Assembly (NCBI GenBank): GCA_944320995.1 | Contig: CALUJQ010000023.1 | Location: 1-46,443 of the forward strand | Direction of reading: 5' to 3' | Source: an uncultured Barnesiella sp. | GTDB lineage: Bacteria > Bacteroidota > Bacteroidia > Bacteroidales > Barnesiellaceae | DNA length: 46,443 nt | In this document: in pieces, positions 1-7,790 of the stretch | How the letters are laid out: the number at the start of each line of letters is the position of its first letter | Position numbering within the stretch: position 1 is the first letter of the stretch | The notes under the pieces: model-generated | What the model was told of the DNA's origin: nothing | Databases searched by the model: none | Seen by the model: only the letters and a program-made list of their open reading frames with translations | Position numbers and translations under genes: made by a program

Positions 1-326
1 CGTTTCAGGTTATCATCGTGATTGGCAAGGATCACGCCGTCTTTTGTACATTGCAAGTCCGACTCCAAATAGTCGGCTCCCATTTCACGAGCCCAGCGCC
101 AAGCAGCCTCGGTTTCTTCCGGAGCCCAGAAGGTCGAACCACGGTGAGCCATGACGGCATACTTGGGGACATAGTCGCGGACTTTCGCCATTTCGGGAGA
201 GATTGTGTTCACTTCAATGCGTTTTGCATCGACATTAAAGCTGGTGAAATCTTGGTTCTCACACGAGGCGAGAGCCACCACGGCAACACTGCAAGTGATG
301 CCCAATTTAAACAGGTTCTTTAGCAT
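1..326 (-). CDS. Glycerophosphodiester phosphodiesterase lipoprotein, N-terminal part (runs off window)
   Basis: The first 108 codons are visible. The start is hydrophobic and ends at a Cys in VALASC, a lipoprotein signal, so the mature enzyme is probably membrane-anchored. About residue 46 begins the GDPD motif MAHRG, followed by a run ending in EETEAAWRWA, then DYLESDLQCTKDGVILANHDD, which carries the Glu/Asp metal ligands and catalytic His of the family. Such enzymes hydrolyse glycerophosphodiesters to glycerol-3-phosphate and an alcohol. It lies just downstream of glpT on the same strand, so it would supply substrate for the adjacent transporter and dehydrogenase. The C-terminus is outside the window. 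Family is clear; exact substrate is inferred. Confidence 0.9.
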   Translation of the reverse strand, partial: MLKNLFKLGITCSVAVVALASCENQDFTSFNVDAKRIEVNTISPEMAKVRDYVPKYAVMAHRGSTFWAPEETEAAWRWAREMGADYLESDLQCTKDGVILANHDDNLK

Positions 327-396
327 GGATTAAGTTTTTAGATGGTTATTATTAGAAATAGGTTCACTAAAAAAATAAATTGAGTTTTGCGTTTTT

Positions 397-436
397 GAGG
401 AGGGTTGTGAACCTTTTGGGTTCACAACCTCTTCTC
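397..436. other. Stem-loop between glpT and the phosphodiesterase gene
   Basis: GGTTGTGAACC (403-413) pairs with GGTTCACAACC (419-429), and flanking GAGGA/TCTTC adds partial pairing. No T-run follows on either strand, so it is more likely an mRNA-stabilising or processing hairpin inside the operon than a simple terminator. Confidence 0.5.
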
Positions 437-456
437 GATGTTATTCATAGTATTAT

Positions 457-1854
457 TTATTTTTTTCCTTGTTGTTCGATGAGGTATTGTTCTTCTTTAT
501 AGGTGAAACTTACAAAGAATACCGAGAGGAGACATGCTGCCAAGAGCAGAATAAATGTCCAGTCCCAACCGGCATTTTCGGCTACGTAACCGATCACGAT
601 GTTGGCCAAGATGGCGGTTCCGAAGAAGTATCCGAAGAATCCGGTCAACCCGGCCGATGTACCGGCTGCATTTTTCGGAGCCAAATCGAGAGCCTGTACG
701 CCAATCAGCATCACCGGACCGTAGATGAAGAATCCGATAGCGATGAGCGAGAGGGTTACGATTGTATAGTTGTCGGAGAATTGCCAGTAGGTAAAGATAA
801 ATACGGCTACGATGAGCATAAAGATGATGGTGGTGATGGCGCGACGGCCTTTGAAGAGTTTGTCGCTCACCCAACCGCAGAACAATGTTCCCGGAATGGC
901 GGCAAATTCGTAGGCAAAGTATGCCCAACCGGCTTCTTTAATATCATAGCCTTGTGCCTCTTTCAAGAAGGTGGGAGCCCAGTCGAGACAGCCGTACCGA
1001 ACCATATAAACGAAGGCATTGGCAATGGCGATGAACCACAACATTTTGTTGTTAAGTACATATTTGAAGAAAATCTCTTTGGTGGTCAACACCTCTTCTT
1101 GTTTTGCACTGTAATTTTTCGGATAGTCGTTGCGATATTTCTCAATCGAGGGCAGACCGCAGGATTGCGGGGTGTCGCGAATCAATACGTAGGCGAAGAG
1201 GGCGATGAGGATAGCCACGGCCGACGGGAATACATACGTACCGATCAAAAAGTAGTGAGTCGTGTCGGCTCCATAGAACCAAGAGCCGAACCAGATAGCG
1301 CCATAAACAGCCATCGGGCCTACCAATGCGCCGCCTACGTTGTGGGCACAGTTCCAAATGGCCATCTTCGTTCCGCGTTCCTTCACCGAGAACCAGTGAG
1401 TCATTACACGTCCGCACGGAGGCCAACCCATTCCGTTGAACCAACCTACGAGGAAGTTGAGTACGGCCATCATAAAGATAGCCCAACCTTTGTTCTCGGG
1501 GCCGAAAGCCACGACGGGAACAATCATAAACATCATCGATATGGCTGCAAGGATCAACCCCAACGGCAGGAACACTCGTGCGTTGCTGCGGTCGGATACA
1601 CTACCCATCAAGAATTTGGAGAGGGCATAGGCGATTGCGTTCATTGACAACACGATACTCAATTCTCCTTTTTCGTAGCCAAACTGAGCCAACTCGGGAA
1701 TGGCCATGGAAAAATTCTTGCGGACAATGTAATAACCTGCGTAACCGATAAAGATTCCTAAAAATACCTGCCATCTCAGACTCTTATAGCGGGAGTCTAT
1801 TTGGTCGGCCGGGAGTTCCGGCTTATGGGCAGGAGGTGCCAAAAAGTTCCACAT
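457..1854 (-). CDS. glpT: Glycerol-3-phosphate transporter (MFS, GlpT/UhpT type)
   Basis: This 465-residue protein has the length and twelve-helix hydrophobic pattern of organophosphate:phosphate antiporters. Family-typical stretches include GYAGYYIVRKNFSMA near residue 37 and GWFNGMGWPPCGRVMTHWF near 136, the latter being the conserved loop of GlpT/UhpT proteins. It would exchange external glycerol-3-phosphate for inner-membrane phosphate. It follows glpC by 32 bases and precedes a glycerophosphodiesterase, which argues for glycerol-3-phosphate rather than hexose phosphate as substrate. Family assignment is firm; substrate rests on context. Confidence 0.93.
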   Translation of the reverse strand: MWNFLAPPAHKPELPADQIDSRYKSLRWQVFLGIFIGYAGYYIVRKNFSMAIPELAQFGYEKGELSIVLSMNAIAYALSKFLMGSVSDRSNARVFLPLGLILAAISMMFMIVPVVAFGPENKGWAIFMMAVLNFLVGWFNGMGWPPCGRVMTHWFSVKERGTKMAIWNCAHNVGGALVGPMAVYGAIWFGSWFYGADTTHYFLIGTYVFPSAVAILIALFAYVLIRDTPQSCGLPSIEKYRNDYPKNYSAKQEEVLTTKEIFFKYVLNNKMLWFIAIANAFVYMVRYGCLDWAPTFLKEAQGYDIKEAGWAYFAYEFAAIPGTLFCGWVSDKLFKGRRAITTIIFMLIVAVFIFTYWQFSDNYTIVTLSLIAIGFFIYGPVMLIGVQALDLAPKNAAGTSAGLTGFFGYFFGTAILANIVIGYVAENAGWDWTFILLLAACLLSVFFVSFTYKEEQYLIEQQGKK

Positions 1855-1886
1855 GATAATTAGATTTTAATGTAAGATATAAATAA

Positions 1887-3140
1887 TTATTTGTTTAGGT
1901 TTATTGTTTTTTCTACGTCTATATATTCTGCCAAAATGGAAATCGGGTGTTTCACTTTGTAAGGGGTGGACATTTCGATTTGCCATTTGCAGGTCTCGCA
2001 GTCGGTGGCTACGAATTGGGGATCGACGGTCTCTATTTGGCGGAAGAGCGAGGCTCCTATGCCTTGTGAGGTCTTGTAGTTCTCTTTCTTGAATCCGTAG
2101 GTCCCGCCGATACCGCAGCATTGCGAGTCGAGAACGACTAACTCGACGTTGGGAATGTGCCGCAACAGTTCGATGGAATAGTATCCCCAGCCCAGTTTCT
2201 CCATGTGGCAGGGGGTGTGGTAGGCCACTTTTACCGGGGCGGCATCGCGGAATTTGAGTTTTACTTTTCCCGATTCGATGAGCCGGTAGATGAATCGGGT
2301 GGCCAGCTCGATAGAGTTGCGCACATCGTCATTCTCTATTTCCAGCAAATGCGGATATTCGTCACGTATGGTAAACGTACAAGTCGATGAGGCGGCTATT
2401 ACCGGACGTTTCTCTTCGTTTATCGATTTGCGGATAGAGTTGATGTTGATTTTGGCCTGTTTCTTCGCTTGGTTGATCAATCCGTTTGAAATAAGGGCTA
2501 CACCGCAGCACTTCTCTTTTTCGAGCAGATGTACTCCATATCCGATGGCGTTCAATACTTTTACCAAATCTTTGCCCAATTGCGGGTAGTTGTAGTTGAT
2601 GTAACAGCCGTGGAAGAAACTGATGTGTTTGGGGAATAAATCTTGTTTGGCCTGTGCCTCTTTTTTGAACCAGCTGACAAACGTTTGACCTGCATATTTG
2701 GGGAAGGTGCGGTGCTGGTCTATTTTCAAGACACTGTCCATGACCTTTTTTACCGGTTTCAATGCCACAGTCGTGTTGACGATAGGAGCAAAGGTCGATG
2801 ACATGGTCCCTACTATATCGGTATTGGCCAAGATCATATCGCGCAACGAAGGCTTGCTCTTGCTGTATTTGATGCGGGCCAGTTGGATAATATCGCCTAT
2901 GCGCACGTTGGAGGGGCAAGCTACTTCACAACGTTTGCAGTTCAAGCAGTATTTGAGGGCTTCGTCAAAGAATTCTCCTCTTTTCAAGCGTAGGCGTTCG
3001 CCGTCGGGACCGGCCTGTTTGGGCCCGGGATAGTTGGGATTTACGGGGACTACCGGGCAATAGACCGTGCAAACGGTGCATTTGATGCACTGTTCGAAAT
3101 TATTGTCGCTGATATTGTATTGTTGCATATTCATAGTCAT
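1887..3140 (-). CDS. glpC: Anaerobic glycerol-3-phosphate dehydrogenase subunit C (Fe-S)
   Basis: This 417-residue protein has two ferredoxin-type 4Fe-4S motifs near the N-terminus (C18-C21-C24-C28 and C65-C68-C71-C75) and two CCG cysteine-rich domains further on, seen as CCGVALISNG near residue 210 and CCGIGGTYGF near 350. This is the GlpC arrangement: it passes electrons from the GlpAB flavoprotein to the membrane quinone pool. It sits 3 bases after glpB and before glpT in one operon. Length is slightly above the usual roughly 400 residues. Confidence 0.94.
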   Translation of the reverse strand: MTMNMQQYNISDNNFEQCIKCTVCTVYCPVVPVNPNYPGPKQAGPDGERLRLKRGEFFDEALKYCLNCKRCEVACPSNVRIGDIIQLARIKYSKSKPSLRDMILANTDIVGTMSSTFAPIVNTTVALKPVKKVMDSVLKIDQHRTFPKYAGQTFVSWFKKEAQAKQDLFPKHISFFHGCYINYNYPQLGKDLVKVLNAIGYGVHLLEKEKCCGVALISNGLINQAKKQAKININSIRKSINEEKRPVIAASSTCTFTIRDEYPHLLEIENDDVRNSIELATRFIYRLIESGKVKLKFRDAAPVKVAYHTPCHMEKLGWGYYSIELLRHIPNVELVVLDSQCCGIGGTYGFKKENYKTSQGIGASLFRQIETVDPQFVATDCETCKWQIEMSTPYKVKHPISILAEYIDVEKTINLNK

Positions 3141-3143
3141 GTT

Positions 3144-4385
3144 CTATTTTTTCAAATGGTCGGCAACGTACAATGCGGTCAGCAGGGAAACTCCGGCGCC
3201 GCACCCTTCTTGGAGAGCGTCGAATCCGCTTAAAACGGAGCCGATTGCATATACATTATCTTGAACTTTTCCGTTGATCTTAATTCTGAACTGGTCGTCG
3301 GTAGCTACGCCGAAAGTCCGGTATCGTTGTGCCCCGAAAACCGATGCGTTGTACCACGTGTTGCGGTTGGGGTCGAAATCGACGTCGGCTCCGAATACCG
3401 GCTCCGTTACGCCGTCCATACTTGCGCATAGTCCATTGCTGAAAAAACTGCCCGAAGCAAGTATGAAATTGTCGGCATACAAGGCTATATCGCCGTGGTT
3501 TACCGTATAGACGTTATAGATTTTACCGTCGCCTATTTCGGCATTCACCACGCTATCGCCCAGCATGTAAAAGCCTCCGGCCAGTTCAAATACGCGGCGA
3601 AGCCGTTTTTGGGTGCGGATTCCCGCAACCGACGGGGGCATGGTGGGGATAATGTGTACAGGAATATCTAATAGTTGTTTTATCTTTTTGACAGGATCGT
3701 TCGAGGACAACCCGAATACGGCCGGCAGAGCCACTGTGTCAAACGACTTGGAGGCCTCTTTGAGTTTGGCGACCAATGCATTCAGCGTATTTTCGTTTTC
3801 CAGCACGCGGGCAATGTTTGCCGAACGCATCTCGGTAGGGCTTTGGCGAAGTTTCTCAAATTCGGGAAGCGATACAGATATGATTTTACACTCAGCACCG
3901 TTCGTTTCAAAGGCGTCGGCTACGAATTTGGTATTGAAATCGAGAAATCCGGCAATGTTTACCAGCAATATTTTCTTCCCGATAACTTCGTTGGGGGTCT
4001 CCAGCGTGGTAAAATCGGTCAGCGTAAGCCATGTAGGCATGGTTGTTCCCATAGGGGTGATGCGATAGGAGTTCCGTTTTGAATCGCCTTGTACCTCGAT
4101 TCCAGCATCCAACAACAATTGTTTGGCTTCTTGGGTATAAACCGGGAATTTGTCTCCTATTTTGGCATAGGGGTGCTTCTTGTCGAGCAAATGGATCGCT
4201 TTTTCGGGGTTGGCCACGGCTGTACCGTCGGGCAATTCGTTCAGCAAATCGAACGAGCCCGAAGAAAAATGCAATGCACTCTGTCCGGCCGAGACGATCG
4301 CACATTTAAAACCCCGGTTTTGCAGCCGAATGCCGCAAGCCAATCCGGCCAATCCTCCACCAATAATTACCGTATCGAATTTCAT
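3144..4385 (-). CDS. glpB: Anaerobic glycerol-3-phosphate dehydrogenase subunit B
   Basis: This 413-residue flavoprotein opens with a Rossmann dinucleotide fold (IIGGGLAGLACGIRL, residues about 7-21). Its C-terminal part has the second FAD-contact region, NVYAIGSVLSGFDALQEGCGAGVSL. Length matches GlpB (about 419). It pairs with GlpA and relays electrons to GlpC. Its start overlaps the end of glpA by four bases (ATGA), so the two are translationally coupled. Confidence 0.93.
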   Translation of the reverse strand: MKFDTVIIGGGLAGLACGIRLQNRGFKCAIVSAGQSALHFSSGSFDLLNELPDGTAVANPEKAIHLLDKKHPYAKIGDKFPVYTQEAKQLLLDAGIEVQGDSKRNSYRITPMGTTMPTWLTLTDFTTLETPNEVIGKKILLVNIAGFLDFNTKFVADAFETNGAECKIISVSLPEFEKLRQSPTEMRSANIARVLENENTLNALVAKLKEASKSFDTVALPAVFGLSSNDPVKKIKQLLDIPVHIIPTMPPSVAGIRTQKRLRRVFELAGGFYMLGDSVVNAEIGDGKIYNVYTVNHGDIALYADNFILASGSFFSNGLCASMDGVTEPVFGADVDFDPNRNTWYNASVFGAQRYRTFGVATDDQFRIKINGKVQDNVYAIGSVLSGFDALQEGCGAGVSLLTALYVADHLKK

Positions 4386-6007
4386 TTCTCTTCCATTTTA
4401 TTCATTCCACATATCCCGCTGTATACCCATTGGGTATATTCGCTCTCTCTCAAAGCTTCGCCCCAAGCTACGGGGTACATTCCTTTCCATCGTTCGTTCA
4501 GGAATTTTGCCAAATCGGCTTTGGCCTGATGGGCACAGTTGTGAGCTTCGCTCAATAGCCCGGCCGCCCGACAGGCGCATAATTCACCTTGGCAAGTTCC
4601 CATACCCACCCGGGTGCGGTGACGTAGGTCTTCCATGTTGTGAACGTCGAGTTCTTTCAGTGCATATTGTACTTCGCCTACCGATACATCTTCGCATTCG
4701 CATACCAGACTGTTGTCAAACTCGTTGTCCGAAGCTATTTTTGAGGCCATGTCACCGTGTCGGCCTACGGTCGAGCGTTTGATACGGTTCGAAAGATCGT
4801 ATGTTTTTCCTTTCGGCATCGGTTCTTCTTCGCGGGAGCCCGGGAGTGCCTCTGTCATTGTTACGCACGGCTTGTCGATACCCAGTTTTTTGCAGGCCAA
4901 ATCGGTTGCCCATTCGGCCATCAAGCGGTAAGTCATCAGTTTCCCTCCGGTTATGGTGGCAAATCCGGGGATTCCGTCGCGTGTTTCGTGGTCGAGCAAG
5001 ACGATGCCGCGGCTGATGTTGCGCCCCGAAGGGTCGTTGTCGGCGGCTACCAGTGGCCGAACCCCGGCGTATGCCCGCAGGATACGCGTTGTGGCCAAGG
5101 CCGGGGCCAGTTTTTGTCCTTCGCGAAGCAGCAGGTCAACCTCTTCCGAGGTCACTCTCATGTTGTCTACTTCGTCGAACCCGACGTGGCTTGATGTGGT
5201 ACCGATCAAGCAGATGGTGTCGCCGGGGACTAATATATCGGCATCGGCCGGTTTGCGACAGCGGTTGAGTACTATGTTATTTACGCGGTGCCCGAAAATC
5301 AACAATGAACCTTTTGCCGGGAACATGCCTATTTTTGCACCGGCCATTTCGGCAATTCTATGCCCCCAGATTCCGGCAGCATTGATGGTCAAAGGAGCAT
5401 AATATTTGTTGTTCTCTTGAGTTTTGTGATTTACAACGGTCACGCCGATTATGCGACCTTGTTCCTTGATTAGCTCTACAACTTCGTGGTAAACCAATAC
5501 TTTTGCTCCGTTGGCTTTGGCGTCGATGATGTTGGCCAACGTCAAGCGGAACGGATCAACCGACCCGTCGGGAACTTTCACGGCGCCGATTAACGTGGAA
5601 TTTACCGAAGGTTCTATTCTGCGAGCTTCGGCCGGATCGATAATTTGCGCGTTGATTCCTGCTGCTTGGCACGATTCAACAAATTTCGATTGAAAATTAA
5701 TATCGTCTTCGGGAAGCGAGATAAACAGTCCGTCATTCTCTTCTACGCAATGTTTTGCGATTTTTCGAAGAATCATGTTTTCCTTGATACATTCGGTAGC
5801 CGATTCTTTGTCGGTCACTGCGTAGCGGGCGCCACTATGTAATAAACCGTGGTTACGACCGGTTGCGCCTGCTGCAAAATCGAATCGTTCGACCAGCAGT
5901 ACTTTCATGCCGCGTAAAGCACAGTCTCGTGCAGTTCCTGCCCCCGTGATACCGCCACCGATGATAATGACATCGAATTCGTTGTTTTCGCTGTTGCAGT
6001 TCTTCAT
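4382..6007 (-). CDS. glpA: Anaerobic glycerol-3-phosphate dehydrogenase subunit A
   Basis: This 541-residue protein is the catalytic subunit that oxidises sn-glycerol-3-phosphate to dihydroxyacetone phosphate. It has an N-terminal FAD fold (GGGITGAGTARD from residue 17), the DAO-family body, and a C-terminal BFD-like [2Fe-2S] region (CECEDVSVGEV... CQGELCACRAAG, about 438-490). The length equals the E. coli-type subunit. It is first in the operon glpABC-glpT and is preceded by a good Bacteroidota promoter and a palindrome. The gene pair with a divergent DeoR-family regulator suggests control by glycerol-3-phosphate. Confidence 0.95.
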   Translation of the reverse strand: MKNCNSENNEFDVIIIGGGITGAGTARDCALRGMKVLLVERFDFAAGATGRNHGLLHSGARYAVTDKESATECIKENMILRKIAKHCVEENDGLFISLPEDDINFQSKFVESCQAAGINAQIIDPAEARRIEPSVNSTLIGAVKVPDGSVDPFRLTLANIIDAKANGAKVLVYHEVVELIKEQGRIIGVTVVNHKTQENNKYYAPLTINAAGIWGHRIAEMAGAKIGMFPAKGSLLIFGHRVNNIVLNRCRKPADADILVPGDTICLIGTTSSHVGFDEVDNMRVTSEEVDLLLREGQKLAPALATTRILRAYAGVRPLVAADNDPSGRNISRGIVLLDHETRDGIPGFATITGGKLMTYRLMAEWATDLACKKLGIDKPCVTMTEALPGSREEEPMPKGKTYDLSNRIKRSTVGRHGDMASKIASDNEFDNSLVCECEDVSVGEVQYALKELDVHNMEDLRHRTRVGMGTCQGELCACRAAGLLSEAHNCAHQAKADLAKFLNERWKGMYPVAWGEALRESEYTQWVYSGICGMNKMEEK

Positions 6008-6058
6008 GGTTTTATATTTATATTATTGTAATAAAACCTTTCTGGTTTCATGTCGCAA

Positions 6059-6090
6059 CAAATATATGTAGTTTTTTGATATAAACGAAA
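6059..6090 (-). promoter_or_regulatory. Promoter of the glpABCT operon
   Basis: On the minus strand TATATTTG (6059-6066) matches the Bacteroidota -7 box TAnnTTTG exactly. A TTTC near-match to the -33 TTTG box lies 20 bases upstream (6087-6090). The glpA start is about 52 bases downstream. Confidence 0.65.
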
Positions 6091-6099
6091 CTTTTTCGT
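6085..6099. promoter_or_regulatory. Candidate operator palindrome overlapping the glpA -33 box
   Basis: ACGAAA-CTT-TTTCGT is a perfect 6+6 inverted repeat that covers the -33 element of the glpA promoter. Another ACGAAA half-site is at 6135-6140. DeoR-family repressors bind inverted or repeated sites in such positions, and the only regulator gene here is the divergent DeoR-type one at 6291. Binding is inferred. Confidence 0.4.
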
Positions 6100-6290
6100 A
6101 TTATTTTTGTAATATGAATGAAATATTTTTCAAAACGAAATGCGATAGGCCTATTTTTTAGGAGAATTTATATTATGAAATGTGTGATAGTTCGAAAGAG
6201 AAAAGTTGCCAATTCATTTCTTTTAACAGAAAAAAGAAGCTCTATTTATCGGATTTGAAGTAACTTGCACAAAAATAAATACTTCCTACC

Positions 6291-7070
6291 ATGACAAAAG
6301 AAGAGCGGCATTCCATCATACTGGACCTGTTGATGCAACATAACTCTATTCTTGTAACCGAGTTGGCAGAGCATTTGAATGTTTCGTCCGTTACGATTCG
6401 AAAGGACTTGACCGATTTGGAAAAAGAAAAGAAGTTGTATCGAAATCACGGGAAGGCTATCTTGATCAATCCATATATCAATGATCGAAATGTAAACGAA
6501 AAGGAAAAGTTTTATATCGAAGAAAAAAGGCTTATCGGGATACAAGCTGCCAGTATGATTACCAACAAGGATTCGATCTTGATTGCTTCGGGTACGACAA
6601 TGCATGCGTTGGCAAGATGCATACAGACTACTGATAAGTTGACGGTCATTACGGCATCGCTTCAAGTGGCCAATATCCTGTCGAAAGACAAGAATATCGA
6701 TATTATCCAGTTGGGCGGTATGCTTCGTCACAGCAGTTTGTCGGTTGTCGGCAAATATGCCGAAGCCGCGCTCTCTGATTTTTCGTGCAGTAAACTCTTT
6801 ATTGGAGTCGATGGTATCGATTTGGACTTCGGGATTACGACCACCGATATGATGGAAGCCAGTCTTAACAGGGTCATGATGCAGACTGCACAGAAAACCA
6901 TCGTTCTTGCCGATTCGTCGAAATTCGGGCGGAGGGGGTTTAGCAAAATCTCCGATATGGAAGATATAGACCAAATCATTACCGATTCTAAGGTCCCGCC
7001 GGCAACGGCCAAGCGTATCGAAGAGATGGGTATTGTCCTTACGATTGCCGATGACCCTTTTAACCATTGA
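6291..7070 (+). CDS. glpR: DeoR/GlpR-family transcriptional repressor
   Basis: This 259-residue protein has an N-terminal DeoR-type helix-turn-helix (about residues 6-57, with LAEHLNVSSVTIRKDLTDLE) and a C-terminal sugar-phosphate sensor domain (about 75-235; the family motif SGTT is at about 103-106, IASGTTMHALA). Such proteins repress catabolic operons and release DNA on binding a phosphorylated ligand. It is transcribed divergently from glpA across 283 bases, so regulation of the glp operon by glycerol-3-phosphate is the simplest reading. The symbol rests on that context rather than on a GlpR-specific signature. Confidence 0.85.
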   Translation: MTKEERHSIILDLLMQHNSILVTELAEHLNVSSVTIRKDLTDLEKEKKLYRNHGKAILINPYINDRNVNEKEKFYIEEKRLIGIQAASMITNKDSILIASGTTMHALARCIQTTDKLTVITASLQVANILSKDKNIDIIQLGGMLRHSSLSVVGKYAEAALSDFSCSKLFIGVDGIDLDFGITTTDMMEASLNRVMMQTAQKTIVLADSSKFGRRGFSKISDMEDIDQIITDSKVPPATAKRIEEMGIVLTIADDPFNH

Positions 7071-7220
7071 TTGTTTGCGGGATAAGATTCAAACAACCCG
7101 TAACGGAGTGCCCGCATTTACAAATTCGATAATCTATACCTTCTAAAATATATTTATGGTAGGAGTACCGGTAGTTTATGTTTTTTTGACTGTACCCCGA
7201 AATGATTATCAGATAGAAAG

Positions 7221-7252
7221 TTGGAGTTTTAGGCAGAATCCCTTTATTTTTG
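7221..7252 (+). promoter_or_regulatory. Promoter of the bactofilin gene
   Basis: TTGG (7221-7224), 20 bases, TATTTTTG (7245-7252) matches the Bacteroidota promoter with one -33 mismatch. It leaves a leader of about 90 bases before the ATG at 7351. Confidence 0.6.
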
Positions 7253-7350
7253 CATAAAGGGAACGTTTCCTTTTTGGGCAAAGAGAGGAGCGAATAGATT
7301 AATGATAACCGGGGAATGTTTCCCGGGAAGAATGAAACAAGATTGAGATT

Positions 7351-7716
7351 ATGGCAAAGGATAATAATTTTTCGGGTATGGCACATAACGCGCTGACCGC
7401 AGAGACTACAATCGTAGGGAAAATCGTTTCTCAGAAAGATATTCGTATAGACGGGACTTTGGAGGGCCGTTTGGAGTGCCAAGGCAAGGTCATTATCGGG
7501 GAGACCGGGCAGGTAATCGGCGATATTGTCGCTGTGAATGCCGAAGTGGTAGGCCGTATAACGGGGAATGTAATGGTGGCCGAGATGCTGGTCCTGAAAG
7601 CGACTTCTTCTTTGGAAGGCGACATACAGGCTCGTCGGTTGGCCATAGAGCCGGGAGCCGTATTGAATGGAAAGTGTACGATGTTGCAATCTGCCGAGGA
7701 GGGAAGCGATTCTTGA
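7351..7716 (+). CDS. Bactofilin-family polymer-forming cytoskeletal protein
   Basis: This 121-residue protein is one short beta-helical bactofilin domain (DUF583/CcmA type) from about residue 20 to 110. Its hydrophobic/glycine periodicity gives repeated turns, as in VGKIVSQKDIRIDGTLEG and VIGDIVAVNAEVVGRITGNV. Bactofilins polymerise without nucleotide into filaments that position cell-envelope enzymes. There is no signal peptide or membrane segment, so it would be cytoplasmic or membrane-apposed. It precedes copA by 74 bases on the same strand, and no functional link to copper is evident. Confidence 0.9.
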   Translation: MAKDNNFSGMAHNALTAETTIVGKIVSQKDIRIDGTLEGRLECQGKVIIGETGQVIGDIVAVNAEVVGRITGNVMVAEMLVLKATSSLEGDIQARRLAIEPGAVLNGKCTMLQSAEEGSDS

Positions 7717-7790
7717 AAGATTGTTATTTCATGCTTGGAGCAGTGAGCAAAAGTGGGGGATAGGGTGTTTGTCCCCGTAGAGAAAAATGT

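Noticed and set aside
469..1647. Open frame opposite glpT
   Set aside because: It covers a clear MFS transporter on the other strand and its translation is low in hydrophobic order and full of His/Gly/Glu, typical of antisense reading.
7060..7689. Minus-strand open frame over the bactofilin gene
   Set aside because: It overlaps a good bactofilin gene with its own promoter, and it has no similarity to any family I recognise.
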